DNA of 5,065 bases from Flavobacteriaceae bacterium UBA3440 (GTDB taxonomy: Bacteria > Bacteroidota > Bacteroidia > Flavobacteriales > Flavobacteriaceae), in NCBI GenBank assembly GCA_002378585.1, contig DFSJ01000106.1:3884-8948 (forward strand), in the 5' to 3' direction. Both the position numbers and the translations under genes were made by a program. Below are positions 1 through 5,065 of the stretch, piece after piece. Below the pieces are notes generated by a model. The model worked only from the letters and a program-made list of their open reading frames with translations, was not told the origin of the DNA and ran no database searches. Within the stretch, counting starts at the first letter, position 1; each line of letters opens with the position of its first letter.

Positions 1-474
1 ACTGGTGCACAAGCTGCTCCTGAGGTGGGTAACGCCATGCCATTAAGTGCTATTCCATTAGGTACCATTATCTCTTGTATTGAGTTGCGTCCTGGACAAG
101 GAGCAGTGATGGCTCGCTCTGCGGGTACATTTGCCCAGTTGATGGCGCGTGACGGTAAGTTTGCCACAGTAAAGTTACCTTCTGGTGAAACCCGTATGGT
201 TTTGGTGGATTGTATCGCAACTATTGGGGCGGTTTCTAACTCTGATCATCAGTTGATCGTTTCAGGAAAGGCTGGTCGAACCAGATGGTTGGGCAGAAGA
301 CCTCGCGTTCGTCCTGTGGTGATGAACCCAGTGGATCACCCGATGGGTGGTGGTGAAGGAAGAGCTTCCGGAGGTCACCCAAGGTCTAGAAAAGGTATTC
401 CTGCTAAAGGATATAGAACTCGTTCTAAGACTAAGAGCACCAACAAGTACATCATCGAACGCAGAAAGAAATAA
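1..474 (+). CDS. rplB: 50S ribosomal protein L2 (uL2), C-terminal part
   Basis: This is the 3' part of the L2 gene; the reading frame is open from base 1, so the start lies upstream. It encodes 157 visible residues of a protein usually near 274 long. L2 binds 23S rRNA, is needed for subunit joining and sits near the peptidyl-transferase centre. Seen here are the C-terminal SH3-like domain ([29 protein letters not shown]) and the conserved loop [19 protein letters not shown]. The Asp-His pair of that loop (bases 334-339) matches the Asp228/His229 pair known to matter in E. coli L2. The second His of the E. coli DHPH loop is Met here (bases 343-345), which I recall as normal in Bacteroidota. 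The basic tail KYIIERRKK also fits that phylum. It ends in TAA, 10 bases before rpsS. Identification is certain; only the 5' end is missing. Confidence 0.98.
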   Translation, partial: TGAQAAPEVGNAMPLSAIPLGTIISCIELRPGQGAVMARSAGTFAQLMARDGKFATVKLPSGETRMVLVDCIATIGAVSNSDHQLIVSGKAGRTRWLGRRPRVRPVVMNPVDHPMGGGEGRASGGHPRSRKGIPAKGYRTRSKTKSTNKYIIERRKK

Positions 475-484
475 TTAAAGCGCT

Positions 485-763
485 ATGGCACGTTCATTAA
501 AAAAAGGGCCTTTTGTACACCACAGTTTGGTGAAGAAAGTCCAAGACAACATAGAGACAGGTAAAAAGACCGTGGTGAAAACCTGGTCAAGAGCCTCCAT
601 GATCACTCCAGATTTCGTTGGACAGACCATCGCAGTTCACAACGGGAAACAATTTGTTCCTGTTTATGTTACTGAGAACATGGTAGGACACAAATTAGGG
701 GAATTTTCACCCACTCGTTCCTTTAGGGGCCACGCTGGTGCTAAAAACAAAGGTAAAAAGTAA
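485..763 (+). CDS. rpsS: 30S ribosomal protein S19 (uS19)
   Basis: S19 is a 92-residue protein of the 30S head that pairs with S13 and contacts the A-site side and the central-protuberance bridges. The full family length is present. The N-terminal [11 protein letters not shown] is diagnostic. It is followed by the [21 protein letters not shown] core (about residues 34-54) and the closing signature [17 protein letters not shown] (about 69-85), then a basic Lys/Gly tail that would reach toward the decoding region. The ATG was chosen because it gives the canonical N-terminus. The 10-base gap after rplB holds TTAAAG four bases before the ATG and no Shine-Dalgarno sequence. The stop is TAA, and rplV begins 3 bases later, which suggests translational coupling. 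Confidence 0.98.
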   Translation: MARSLKKGPFVHHSLVKKVQDNIETGKKTVVKTWSRASMITPDFVGQTIAVHNGKQFVPVYVTENMVGHKLGEFSPTRSFRGHAGAKNKGKK

Positions 764-766
764 GCT

Positions 767-1177
767 ATGGGAGTTCGTAAAAAAGAAATGGCTGAACGCA
801 TTAAGGCCGAGAAGAAAACGACTGCATTTGCCAAGTTGAATAATTGCCCTACCTCTCCAAGAAAAATGAGGTTAGTAGCAGATTTAGTTCGCGGTAAGAA
901 AGTAGAAGAGGCTCTTGCGATTTTGAAGTTCAATACTAAAGAAGCGTCTAACCGAGTAGAGAAGCTACTTGTTTCTGCGATTGCCAACTGGCAAGCCAAA
1001 AACGAGACCGCTAGCATCGAAGAAGCTGATTTGTTCGTCAAAGAAATCCGAGTGGATGGTGGTGCAATGCTTAAGCGGTTGAGACCAGCTCCACAAGGTA
1101 GAGCACACAGAATTAGAAAGCGTTCCAACCATGTTACTTTGGTTTTGGGCGATTATAACAACATTCAAAGCGAGTAA
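767..1177 (+). CDS. rplV: 50S ribosomal protein L22 (uL22)
   Basis: L22 is an early-assembly 23S rRNA-binding protein whose long beta-hairpin lines the peptide exit tunnel. The product is 136 residues, longer than the 110 of E. coli. The extra length is mainly an N-terminal basic extension of roughly 20 residues ([18 protein letters not shown]), which I recall as usual in Bacteroidota. The globular core is clear: [21 protein letters not shown] at about residues 30-50 and the NWQAKNE region near 74-80. The tunnel hairpin is [27 protein letters not shown] at about 101-127. By eye its tip has one more residue than E. coli and B. subtilis L22. The hairpin tip is where macrolide-resistance changes occur in other bacteria. 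The start follows the rpsS stop by 3 bases, and no Shine-Dalgarno sequence is visible. Confidence 0.97.
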   Translation: MGVRKKEMAERIKAEKKTTAFAKLNNCPTSPRKMRLVADLVRGKKVEEALAILKFNTKEASNRVEKLLVSAIANWQAKNETASIEEADLFVKEIRVDGGAMLKRLRPAPQGRAHRIRKRSNHVTLVLGDYNNIQSE

Positions 1178-1183
1178 CGTACT

Positions 1184-1906
1184 ATGGGACAGAAAACAAA
1201 TCCAATTGGAAATCGTCTTGGTATCATCAGAGGTTGGGAATCTAACTGGTACGGTGGTAACGATTACGGAGACAAATTAGCTGAGGACGATAAAATCAGA
1301 AAGTACGTTTTTACACGTCTAGCTAAGGCAAGTGTTTCTCGTGTGATCATTGAACGCACTTTGAAGCTCGTGACCATTACAGTAACTACAGCTCGTCCTG
1401 GTATCATCATCGGAAAAGGTGGTCAGGAAGTAGATAAGTTAAAAGAAGAGTTGAAGAAAATCACCGACAAGGAGATTCAATTGAACATCTTTGAAATCAA
1501 AAGACCTGAGGTTGATGCTAACCTAGTTGCTGCATCTATCGCTCGTCAAATCGAAAGCAGAATTTCTTACAGACGTGCGATCAAAATGGCTATTGCTGCC
1601 GCTATGAGAATGAACGCTGAGGGAATCAAAGTCATGATCTCTGGTCGTTTGAACGGAGCTGAAATGGCTCGTTCTGAATCATTCAAAGAGGGACGTATTC
1701 CACTATCTACTTTTAGAGCAGATATCGATTACGCGCTGAATGAAGCACACACTACTTACGGACGTTTGGGTATCAAGGTGTGGATTATGAAAGGTGAAGT
1801 TTACGGTAAGCGCGAGTTGTCTCCATTGGTCGGTATGGCCAAGGGAACCGCCAAAAACGCTGGTCCAGCCAACGACAATCCAAAGAAACCACGTCGTAGA
1901 AAGTAA
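1184..1906 (+). CDS. rpsC: 30S ribosomal protein S3 (uS3)
   Basis: S3 sits on the solvent side of the 30S head at the mRNA entry channel. With S4 and S5 it forms the ribosomal mRNA helicase. The product is 240 residues against 233 in E. coli. The N-terminus [14 protein letters not shown] is canonical. A type II KH domain follows, with the GXXG loop as GKGG at about residues 77-80. The Arg-Arg-x-x-Lys set linked to helicase activity in E. coli (R131, R132, K135) is preserved as R130, R131 and K134. The C-terminal domain is recognised by [13 protein letters not shown] and [22 protein letters not shown]. The protein ends in a short, probably disordered Pro/Lys/Arg tail (PKKPRRRK). It starts 6 bases after rplV and is followed by a 20-base gap carrying a leader motif also found before rplF. 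Confidence 0.98.
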   Translation: MGQKTNPIGNRLGIIRGWESNWYGGNDYGDKLAEDDKIRKYVFTRLAKASVSRVIIERTLKLVTITVTTARPGIIIGKGGQEVDKLKEELKKITDKEIQLNIFEIKRPEVDANLVAASIARQIESRISYRRAIKMAIAAAMRMNAEGIKVMISGRLNGAEMARSESFKEGRIPLSTFRADIDYALNEAHTTYGRLGIKVWIMKGEVYGKRELSPLVGMAKGTAKNAGPANDNPKKPRRRK

Positions 1907-1929
1907 TATTTTAAAGAGAAAGTACCATG
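1904..1929 (+). repeat. Repeated intergenic leader, rpsC-rplP copy
   Basis: The gap between rpsC and rplP begins with TAATATTTTAAAGAG, whose first three bases are the rpsC stop, and ends in TACCATG, whose last three bases are the rplP start. The same two blocks, with a slightly shorter middle, make up the rpsH-rplF gap at 4764-4787. The repeat is seen directly. Its function is not known: it could be a translation-initiation element in a lineage that does not rely on Shine-Dalgarno pairing, or chance in AT-rich spacers. Confidence 0.4.
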
Positions 1930-2346
1930 TTACAACCAAAAAGAACGAAGTTCCGCAAGACGATGAAAGGCCGTATGAAGGGGATCTCTCAAAGAGGTCA
2001 CCAGCTTTCCTACGGTATGTTTGGCATCAAGTCCATGGAGTCTGTTTTTATTACTTCGCGACAGATTGAGGCAGCGCGTATCGCCGCTACCCGTTATATG
2101 AAACGTCAAGGTCAGTTGTGGATTAAAATATTCCCAGATAAGCCCATCACCAAGAAACCTCTTGAGGTACGTATGGGTAAAGGTAAAGGTGCACCAGAAT
2201 ATTTTGTTGCTGTAGTGAAACCTGGAAGAATACTCTTTGAGATCGCAGGTGTTGACCACGAAGTAGCCAAAGAAGCACTTAGGTTAGCTGCACAAAAGCT
2301 TCCTATGAAAACTAAGTTTGTCGTAGCCAGAGATTTTTCTGCCTAA
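1927..2346 (+). CDS. rplP: 50S ribosomal protein L16 (uL16)
   Basis: L16 is a late-assembly protein of the 50S subunit that organises the tRNA-binding site beside the peptidyl-transferase centre. The 139-residue product is close to the 136 of E. coli. The N-terminus [19 protein letters not shown] is diagnostic and fixes the ATG. The conserved [12 protein letters not shown] stretch lies at about residues 42-53, and [24 protein letters not shown] at about 65-88. R82 in VRMGKGKG corresponds to the Arg81 hydroxylated in E. coli L16; whether this organism modifies it cannot be seen. The C-terminus [13 protein letters not shown] is typical. There is no Shine-Dalgarno sequence; the leader is AT-rich, with TTAAAG ten bases before the ATG. 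It ends in TAA, 18 bases ahead of rpmC. Confidence 0.98.
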   Translation: MLQPKRTKFRKTMKGRMKGISQRGHQLSYGMFGIKSMESVFITSRQIEAARIAATRYMKRQGQLWIKIFPDKPITKKPLEVRMGKGKGAPEYFVAVVKPGRILFEIAGVDHEVAKEALRLAAQKLPMKTKFVVARDFSA

Positions 2347-2364
2347 TTGTTAAAGACGAGAAAG

Positions 2365-2556
2365 ATGAAACAGTCAGAAGTTAAAGAATTATCCGCTGAA
2401 GCGCTACAAGCTAAATTGGTTGAGACCAAGAAACAATACGCGGACATGAAACTTGCCCATGCGGTTACTCCCCTTGAGAATCCGCTTGAATTGAGAAAAG
2501 TGAGAAAATCTGTGGCTAGATTGGCCACTGAGTTAACTAAAAGGGATCACCAATAA
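2365..2556 (+). CDS. rpmC: 50S ribosomal protein L29 (uL29)
   Basis: L29 is a small two-helix protein next to the exit tunnel, near the docking site for trigger factor and SRP. From the ATG at 2365 the product is 63 residues, which matches the family. [10 protein letters not shown] opens the first helix. The motif [36 protein letters not shown] covers the turn and the second helix, with the conserved [11 protein letters not shown] pattern. An in-frame TTG at 2347 directly after the rplP stop would add six residues (TTG TTA AAG ACG AGA AAG). I reject that start because the conserved N-terminus begins at the ATG and those codons overlap the TTAAAG leader motif (2350-2355). The next gene, rpsQ, starts 13 bases downstream. 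Confidence 0.96.
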   Translation: MKQSEVKELSAEALQAKLVETKKQYADMKLAHAVTPLENPLELRKVRKSVARLATELTKRDHQ

Positions 2557-2569
2557 TTGGTTCTGCTTT

Positions 2570-2827
2570 ATGGAAAATAGAAATTTAAGAAAAGAAAGAA
2601 TCGGTGTGGTAACCAGTAACAAAATGGAGAAATCCATTGTTGTTTCTGAAGTAACACGTGTGAAACACCCTATGTACGGTAAGTTCGTATTGAAAACTAA
2701 GAAGTACGTAGCCCACGACGAAAAAAATGACTGCAACATTGGTGATACCGTGAAGATCATGGAAACCCGTCCTTTGAGTAAGACCAAGTGCTGGAGATTA
2801 GTGGAAATCATTGAAAGAGCTAAATAA
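2570..2827 (+). CDS. rpsQ: 30S ribosomal protein S17 (uS17)
   Basis: S17 is a primary 16S rRNA-binding protein of the 30S body, with an OB-fold. The 85-residue product matches the family length. Diagnostic stretches are [31 protein letters not shown] (about residues 10-40), the [35 protein letters not shown] segment (about 46-80) and a short basic tail. The ATG gives the expected N-terminus for this phylum ([12 protein letters not shown]). The 13-base gap upstream has neither a Shine-Dalgarno sequence nor TTAAAG. In E. coli this gene closes the S10 operon. Here rplN starts only 2 bases after its stop, so the S10 and spc blocks look continuous. Confidence 0.98.
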   Translation: MENRNLRKERIGVVTSNKMEKSIVVSEVTRVKHPMYGKFVLKTKKYVAHDEKNDCNIGDTVKIMETRPLSKTKCWRLVEIIERAK

Positions 2828-2829
2828 TT

Positions 2830-3198
2830 ATGTTACAGCAAGAATCAAGATTAAAAGTAGCAGACAACACCGGAGCCAAAGAAGTTTTGACGATCCGTGT
2901 GCTTGGAGGAACCAAAAGAAGGTATGCTTCTGTTGGAGATAAAATTGTAGTCACTGTTAAGGAGGCAACTCCTAATGGTTCTGTAAAGAAGGGTTCTGTT
3001 TCTACAGCAGTAGTAGTGAGAACCACTAAAGAAGTCCGCAGAGCAGATGGTTCATACATTCGTTTTGATGACAATGCATGTGTGTTGTTGAATCAAGCGG
3101 GTGAAATGCGTGGAACACGTGTTTTTGGTCCTGTAGCGAGAGAGTTGCGCGACAAACAATTTATGAAGATCGTGTCACTAGCCCCTGAGGTGCTTTAA
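2830..3198 (+). CDS. rplN: 50S ribosomal protein L14 (uL14)
   Basis: L14 is a five-stranded beta-barrel protein at the subunit interface that forms inter-subunit bridges with 16S rRNA and is the docking site of the silencing factor RsfS. The 122-residue length is standard. Seen are [27 protein letters not shown] at residues 1-27, the [12 protein letters not shown] strand, the [18 protein letters not shown] motif at about 71-88, and [30 protein letters not shown] at the C-terminus. All are hallmarks of L14. It is the first gene of the spc operon in E. coli, but here it follows rpsQ with only the bases TT between stop and start, so re-initiation or coupling is likely. The internal AAGGAGG at 2959-2965 is coding sequence; the ATG after it opens a frame of only three codons. 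Confidence 0.98.
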   Translation: MLQQESRLKVADNTGAKEVLTIRVLGGTKRRYASVGDKIVVTVKEATPNGSVKKGSVSTAVVVRTTKEVRRADGSYIRFDDNACVLLNQAGEMRGTRVFGPVARELRDKQFMKIVSLAPEVL

Positions 3199-3208
3199 AT
3201 TATAGACC

Positions 3209-3523
3209 ATGGTAAAGTGTAAAATCAAAGTTGGAGATTTAGTACGTGTTATTGCTGGCGACCATGTTGGTGCCGAAGGCAAAGTGCGTTCCATTGATCT
3301 AAAGAAAACAAGGGCAATTGTTGAGGGAACCAATATGGTTTCTAAACACCAAAAGCCTAGTGCAAAAAATCCTCAAGGAGGAATTGTTCAAAAGGAGGCA
3401 CCCATCCACCTTTCTAACCTTTCATTGATCGACGCTAAGTCTGGTGCTGCCACTCGAGTTGGTTATGAAGTACGCGATGGAAAGAAAGTACGTGTTTCTA
3501 GAAAATCTAATGAAGTTATTTAG
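3209..3523 (+). CDS. rplX: 50S ribosomal protein L24 (uL24)
   Basis: L24 is an assembly-initiating 23S rRNA-binding protein found near the tunnel exit. The 104-residue product equals the E. coli length. A KOW motif is visible at about residues 7-30 ([24 protein letters not shown]), followed by the [35 protein letters not shown] segment at about 41-75 that marks bacterial L24. The C-terminal part ([22 protein letters not shown]) is complete. It is the only gene in the window that ends in TAG. The coding region holds two strong Shine-Dalgarno-like strings, AAGGAGG at 3375-3381 and AAAGGAGG at 3391-3398, which encode part of [11 protein letters not shown] and precede no plausible gene start. The gap to rplE is 2 bases. 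Confidence 0.97.
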   Translation: MVKCKIKVGDLVRVIAGDHVGAEGKVRSIDLKKTRAIVEGTNMVSKHQKPSAKNPQGGIVQKEAPIHLSNLSLIDAKSGAATRVGYEVRDGKKVRVSRKSNEVI

Positions 3524-3525
3524 TT

Positions 3526-4077
3526 ATGGCCTACGTACCCAGATTAAAACAGGAATATGCATCCCGCGTGATTAAATCATTGCAGGAGGAGTTCGGTTAC
3601 AAAAATGTAATGCAAGTTCCTAAATTGCAAAAAATTGTAGTGAGCCGTGGTGTTGGTGCTGCAGTTTCTGACAAGAAACTTGTAGATCAAGCTGTAGCTG
3701 AATTAACTTTGATCACCGGTCAAAAAGCCATTGCTACAATTTCAAAGAAGGACGTTGCTACGTTCAAATTGAGAAAAGGTATGCCTATTGGTGCTAAGGT
3801 AACCCTTAGAGGTGAACGCATGTATGAGTTTTTAGATCGTTTGATCACCTCTGCATTGCCACGTGTACGTGATTTCCAAGGTATTCGCGCTACTGGTTTT
3901 GACGGTAGAGGAAACTATAACCTAGGGATTACAGAGCAAATCATTTTCCCTGAAATCGACATCGATAAAATCAGCAGAATCAACGGTATGGATATTACTT
4001 TTGTCACTACTGCTGAAACCGATAAAGAAGCACAATCTTTGTTAAGCGAACTAGGTCTACCTTTTAAAAAGAACTAA
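3526..4077 (+). CDS. rplE: 50S ribosomal protein L5 (uL5)
   Basis: L5 binds 5S rRNA and helps form the central protuberance; it touches the P-site tRNA and bridges to S13. The 183-residue product is close to the 179 of E. coli. Recognised parts are the N-terminal YVPRLKQEY, the [20 protein letters not shown] segment (about residues 32-51), [35 protein letters not shown] (about 62-96), and [21 protein letters not shown] (about 100-120). The closing [21 protein letters not shown] (about 125-145) is strongly diagnostic. It starts 2 bases after rplX. In E. coli the S8 protein represses the spc operon by binding near the rplE start; I could not identify an equivalent operator here with confidence. 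The gap to rpsN is again the two bases TT. Confidence 0.98.
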   Translation: MAYVPRLKQEYASRVIKSLQEEFGYKNVMQVPKLQKIVVSRGVGAAVSDKKLVDQAVAELTLITGQKAIATISKKDVATFKLRKGMPIGAKVTLRGERMYEFLDRLITSALPRVRDFQGIRATGFDGRGNYNLGITEQIIFPEIDIDKISRINGMDITFVTTAETDKEAQSLLSELGLPFKKN

Positions 4078-4079
4078 TT

Positions 4080-4349
4080 ATGGCTAAAGAATCAATGAAG
4101 GCCCGTGAGGTTAAAAGAGCTAAAACGGTAGCCAAATACGCAGAAAAACGCAAAGCGCTTAAAGAGGCTGGGGATTATGAAGCCCTACAAAAATTGCCTA
4201 AAGATGCTTCTCCTGTACGCATGCACAACCGTTGCAAGTTAACAGGTAGACCAAGAGGATACATGAGAACCTTTGGTATCTCAAGGGTTTTATTCAGAGA
4301 AATGGCCAACCAGGGATTGATCCCAGGTGTCAAAAAAGCCAGCTGGTAA
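4080..4349 (+). CDS. rpsN: 30S ribosomal protein S14 (uS14), zinc-independent form
   Basis: S14 is a late-binding protein of the 30S head near S3 and S19. The 89-residue length is that of the long C-minus class. There is a single Cys (C52) in the conserved [41 protein letters not shown] block at about residues 49-89. The four-Cys zinc site of the short, roughly 61-residue class is absent, so this form should not need zinc. The N-terminal half is a highly basic helical extension ([27 protein letters not shown]). The ATG follows the rplE stop by 2 bases. A second, zinc-dependent paralogue elsewhere in the genome cannot be ruled out from this window. It is followed by an 18-base AT-rich gap before rpsH. 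Confidence 0.98.
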   Translation: MAKESMKAREVKRAKTVAKYAEKRKALKEAGDYEALQKLPKDASPVRMHNRCKLTGRPRGYMRTFGISRVLFREMANQGLIPGVKKASW

Positions 4350-4367
4350 TTAAATAAGTCAATAAAG

Positions 4368-4766
4368 ATGGTTACAGATCCAATCGCAGATTATTTAACA
4401 AGAATTAGAAACGCCAACAGTGCTGGCCACCGTGTGGTTGAAATTCCTGCTTCTAATCTTAAAAAAGAAATGACCAAGATTTTGTTCGATCAGGGCTATA
4501 TCTTGAGCTACAAATTTGAAGATGACGCACTTCAAGGTACTATTAAGATCGCATTAAAGTACGATCAAGTGACCAAAGAACCGGTCATCAAAAAATTGGA
4601 GCGTATCAGCAAGCCTGGTTTAAGAAAATATGCTGGTTCTCCTGAACTTCCACGTGTTCTCAACGGTTTGGGAATTGCTATAGTGTCTACTTCACACGGA
4701 GTGATGACTTCTAAGCAAGCCAAAAAAGAGAATGTAGGTGGCGAAGTATTGTGTTACGTTTATTAA
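4368..4766 (+). CDS. rpsH: 30S ribosomal protein S8 (uS8)
   Basis: S8 is a primary 16S rRNA-binding protein (helix 21) that organises the central domain of the 30S subunit. In E. coli it also represses the spc operon. The 132-residue product has the usual length. Seen are the N-terminal [17 protein letters not shown], the middle segment [31 protein letters not shown] (about residues 79-109), and the S8 signature [26 protein letters not shown], which runs to the C-terminus. The ATG is the first in frame and gives the expected start. The upstream gap contains AATAAAG directly before the ATG rather than a Shine-Dalgarno sequence. It ends in TAA within the repeated leader that precedes rplF. Confidence 0.98.
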   Translation: MVTDPIADYLTRIRNANSAGHRVVEIPASNLKKEMTKILFDQGYILSYKFEDDALQGTIKIALKYDQVTKEPVIKKLERISKPGLRKYAGSPELPRVLNGLGIAIVSTSHGVMTSKQAKKENVGGEVLCYVY

Positions 4767-4787
4767 TATTTTAAAGAGCATACCATG
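4764..4787 (+). repeat. Repeated intergenic leader, rpsH-rplF copy
   Basis: The rpsH-rplF gap starts with TAATATTTTAAAGAG, including the rpsH stop, and ends in TACCATG, including the rplF start. It is the second copy of the element between rpsC and rplP at 1904-1929. The middle differs: CA here, and the longer AAAG in the first copy. TTAAAG lies 8 bases before the ATG here and 10 before it there. Function is not known. Confidence 0.4.
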
Positions 4788-5065
4788 TCTAGAATAGGTA
4801 ATAACCCAGTAGCCATTCCTCAGGGAGTGACCGTGGAGATCAAGGAAAACTTGATGGAAGTCAAAGGCAAATTAGGCACTTTGGTTCAAGAATTTTCTGG
4901 TGTTTCCATCGCGGTTAACGAAGGAAGTGTTTGGGTGACCAGACCATCAGATTCTATTGAGCATAAAGCCAAGCACGGTCTTTACCGTTCATTGGTTTCC
5001 AACATGATCAAAGGAGTTTCTGAAGGTTGGACGAAAAAATTAGAATTAGTAGGTGTTGGTTATCG
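4785..5065 (+). CDS. rplF: 50S ribosomal protein L6 (uL6), N-terminal part
   Basis: This is the 5' part of the L6 gene. It gives 93 complete codons before the window ends two bases into a codon; the full protein is usually near 180 residues. L6 has two related alpha/beta domains, binds 23S rRNA at the base of the factor-binding stalk and lies near the sarcin-ricin loop. The N-terminus MSRIGNNPVAIPQGV is canonical and fixes the ATG. The first domain is visible through VEIKENLMEVKGKLGTL, an AVNEGSVWVTRP strand, and HKAKHGLYRSLVSNMIKGVSEGWTKKLELVGVGY, which is the usual end of domain one. The second domain lies beyond the window. It follows rpsH by 18 bases through the repeated leader, with no Shine-Dalgarno sequence. 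Confidence 0.97.
   Translation, partial: MSRIGNNPVAIPQGVTVEIKENLMEVKGKLGTLVQEFSGVSIAVNEGSVWVTRPSDSIEHKAKHGLYRSLVSNMIKGVSEGWTKKLELVGVGY

Noticed and set aside
98..111. AAGGAG followed at 5 bases by an ATG inside rplB
   Set aside because: The ATG is in frame and encodes the conserved Met of the L2 sequence [12 protein letters not shown], so it is ordinary coding sequence rather than an internal start.
664..1128. 154-codon open frame on the minus strand opposite rpsS and rplV
   Set aside because: It lies wholly opposite two certain ribosomal-protein genes, its translation resembles no family I know, and it is explained as an antisense shadow of lysine- and arginine-rich coding sequence.
1904..1926. 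Possible promoter in the AT-rich rpsC-rplP gap
   Set aside because: I see no match to the Bacteroidota -7 element TAnnTTTG with a -33 TTG at suitable spacing, and the gap is only 20 bases within a dense operon.
1794..2069. 91-codon plus-strand frame across the rpsC-rplP junction
   Set aside because: It overlaps the conserved ends of both S3 and L16 in another frame, and its translation has no recognisable domain.
1930..2259. 109-codon minus-strand frame opposite rplP
   Set aside because: It is antisense to highly conserved L16 sequence and has no recognisable protein features or independent signals.
2347..2364. Upstream in-frame TTG start for L29
   Set aside because: It would add six residues outside the conserved family N-terminus and sits immediately at the rplP stop. 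The ATG at 2365 gives the canonical MKQSE start.
2533..2811. 92-codon minus-strand frame opposite rpsQ with a hydrophobic translation
   Set aside because: The apparent hydrophobicity comes from reading lysine-rich AAA/AAG codons in reverse as Phe/Leu. It lies fully opposite S17.
3488..3538. Possible long-range stem (GTACGT at 3488-3493 with ACGTAC at 3533-3538) enclosing the rplE start, at the place where S8 represses in E. coli
   Set aside because: It has only 6 pairs plus one G-U with a loop of nearly 40 bases and no visible likeness to the S8-binding helix of 16S rRNA. Such matches are common by chance. Conservation of paired changes in relatives would be needed to revive it.

Overview
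This window is an ordinary, intact stretch of the bacterial ribosomal-protein supercluster (S10 operon running into spc operon), all on the + strand. The order is rplB (3' part), rpsS, rplV, rpsC, rplP, rpmC, rpsQ, rplN, rplX, rplE, rpsN, rpsH and rplF (5' part). Both ends are cut by the window. I found no RNA gene, mobile element, CRISPR array or unknown gene, and I do not see an undescribed system here.

The organism is most likely a member of the Bacteroidota, plausibly Flavobacteriia or a close relative. The reasons are an L2 ending in KYIIERRKK with a [16 protein letters not shown] active-loop region, an L22 with an N-terminal extension starting MGVRKKEM and the loop [12 protein letters not shown], an L29 starting [10 protein letters not shown] with [14 protein letters not shown], moderate-to-low GC, and the absence of a Shine-Dalgarno sequence in front of any start codon. 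The assignment rests on recalled family patterns, not on a search; genus cannot be given.

Layout: 1-474 is the C-terminal part of L2. 485-2827 holds the rest of the S10-type genes (S19, L22, S3, L16, L29, S17). 2830-4766 holds the spc-type genes (L14, L24, L5, S14, S8), and 4785-5065 is the start of L6. Gaps between genes are 2 to 20 bases, with no overlaps. The S10 and spc blocks are joined by a 2-base gap (rpsQ/rplN), so the whole window is probably one transcript with no room for a terminator or a separate intergenic promoter. Eleven of the twelve visible stop codons are TAA; only rplX ends in TAG.

Together the products build the core of both ribosomal subunits: L2, L14 and L16 around the peptidyl-transferase and factor-binding faces, L22, L24 and L29 around the exit tunnel, L5 in the central protuberance, L6 at the factor-binding stalk base, and S3, S8, S14, S17 and S19 in the small subunit. 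The observations of mild interest are about translation signals: a repeated leader motif in some gaps, and good Shine-Dalgarno-like strings found only inside genes.
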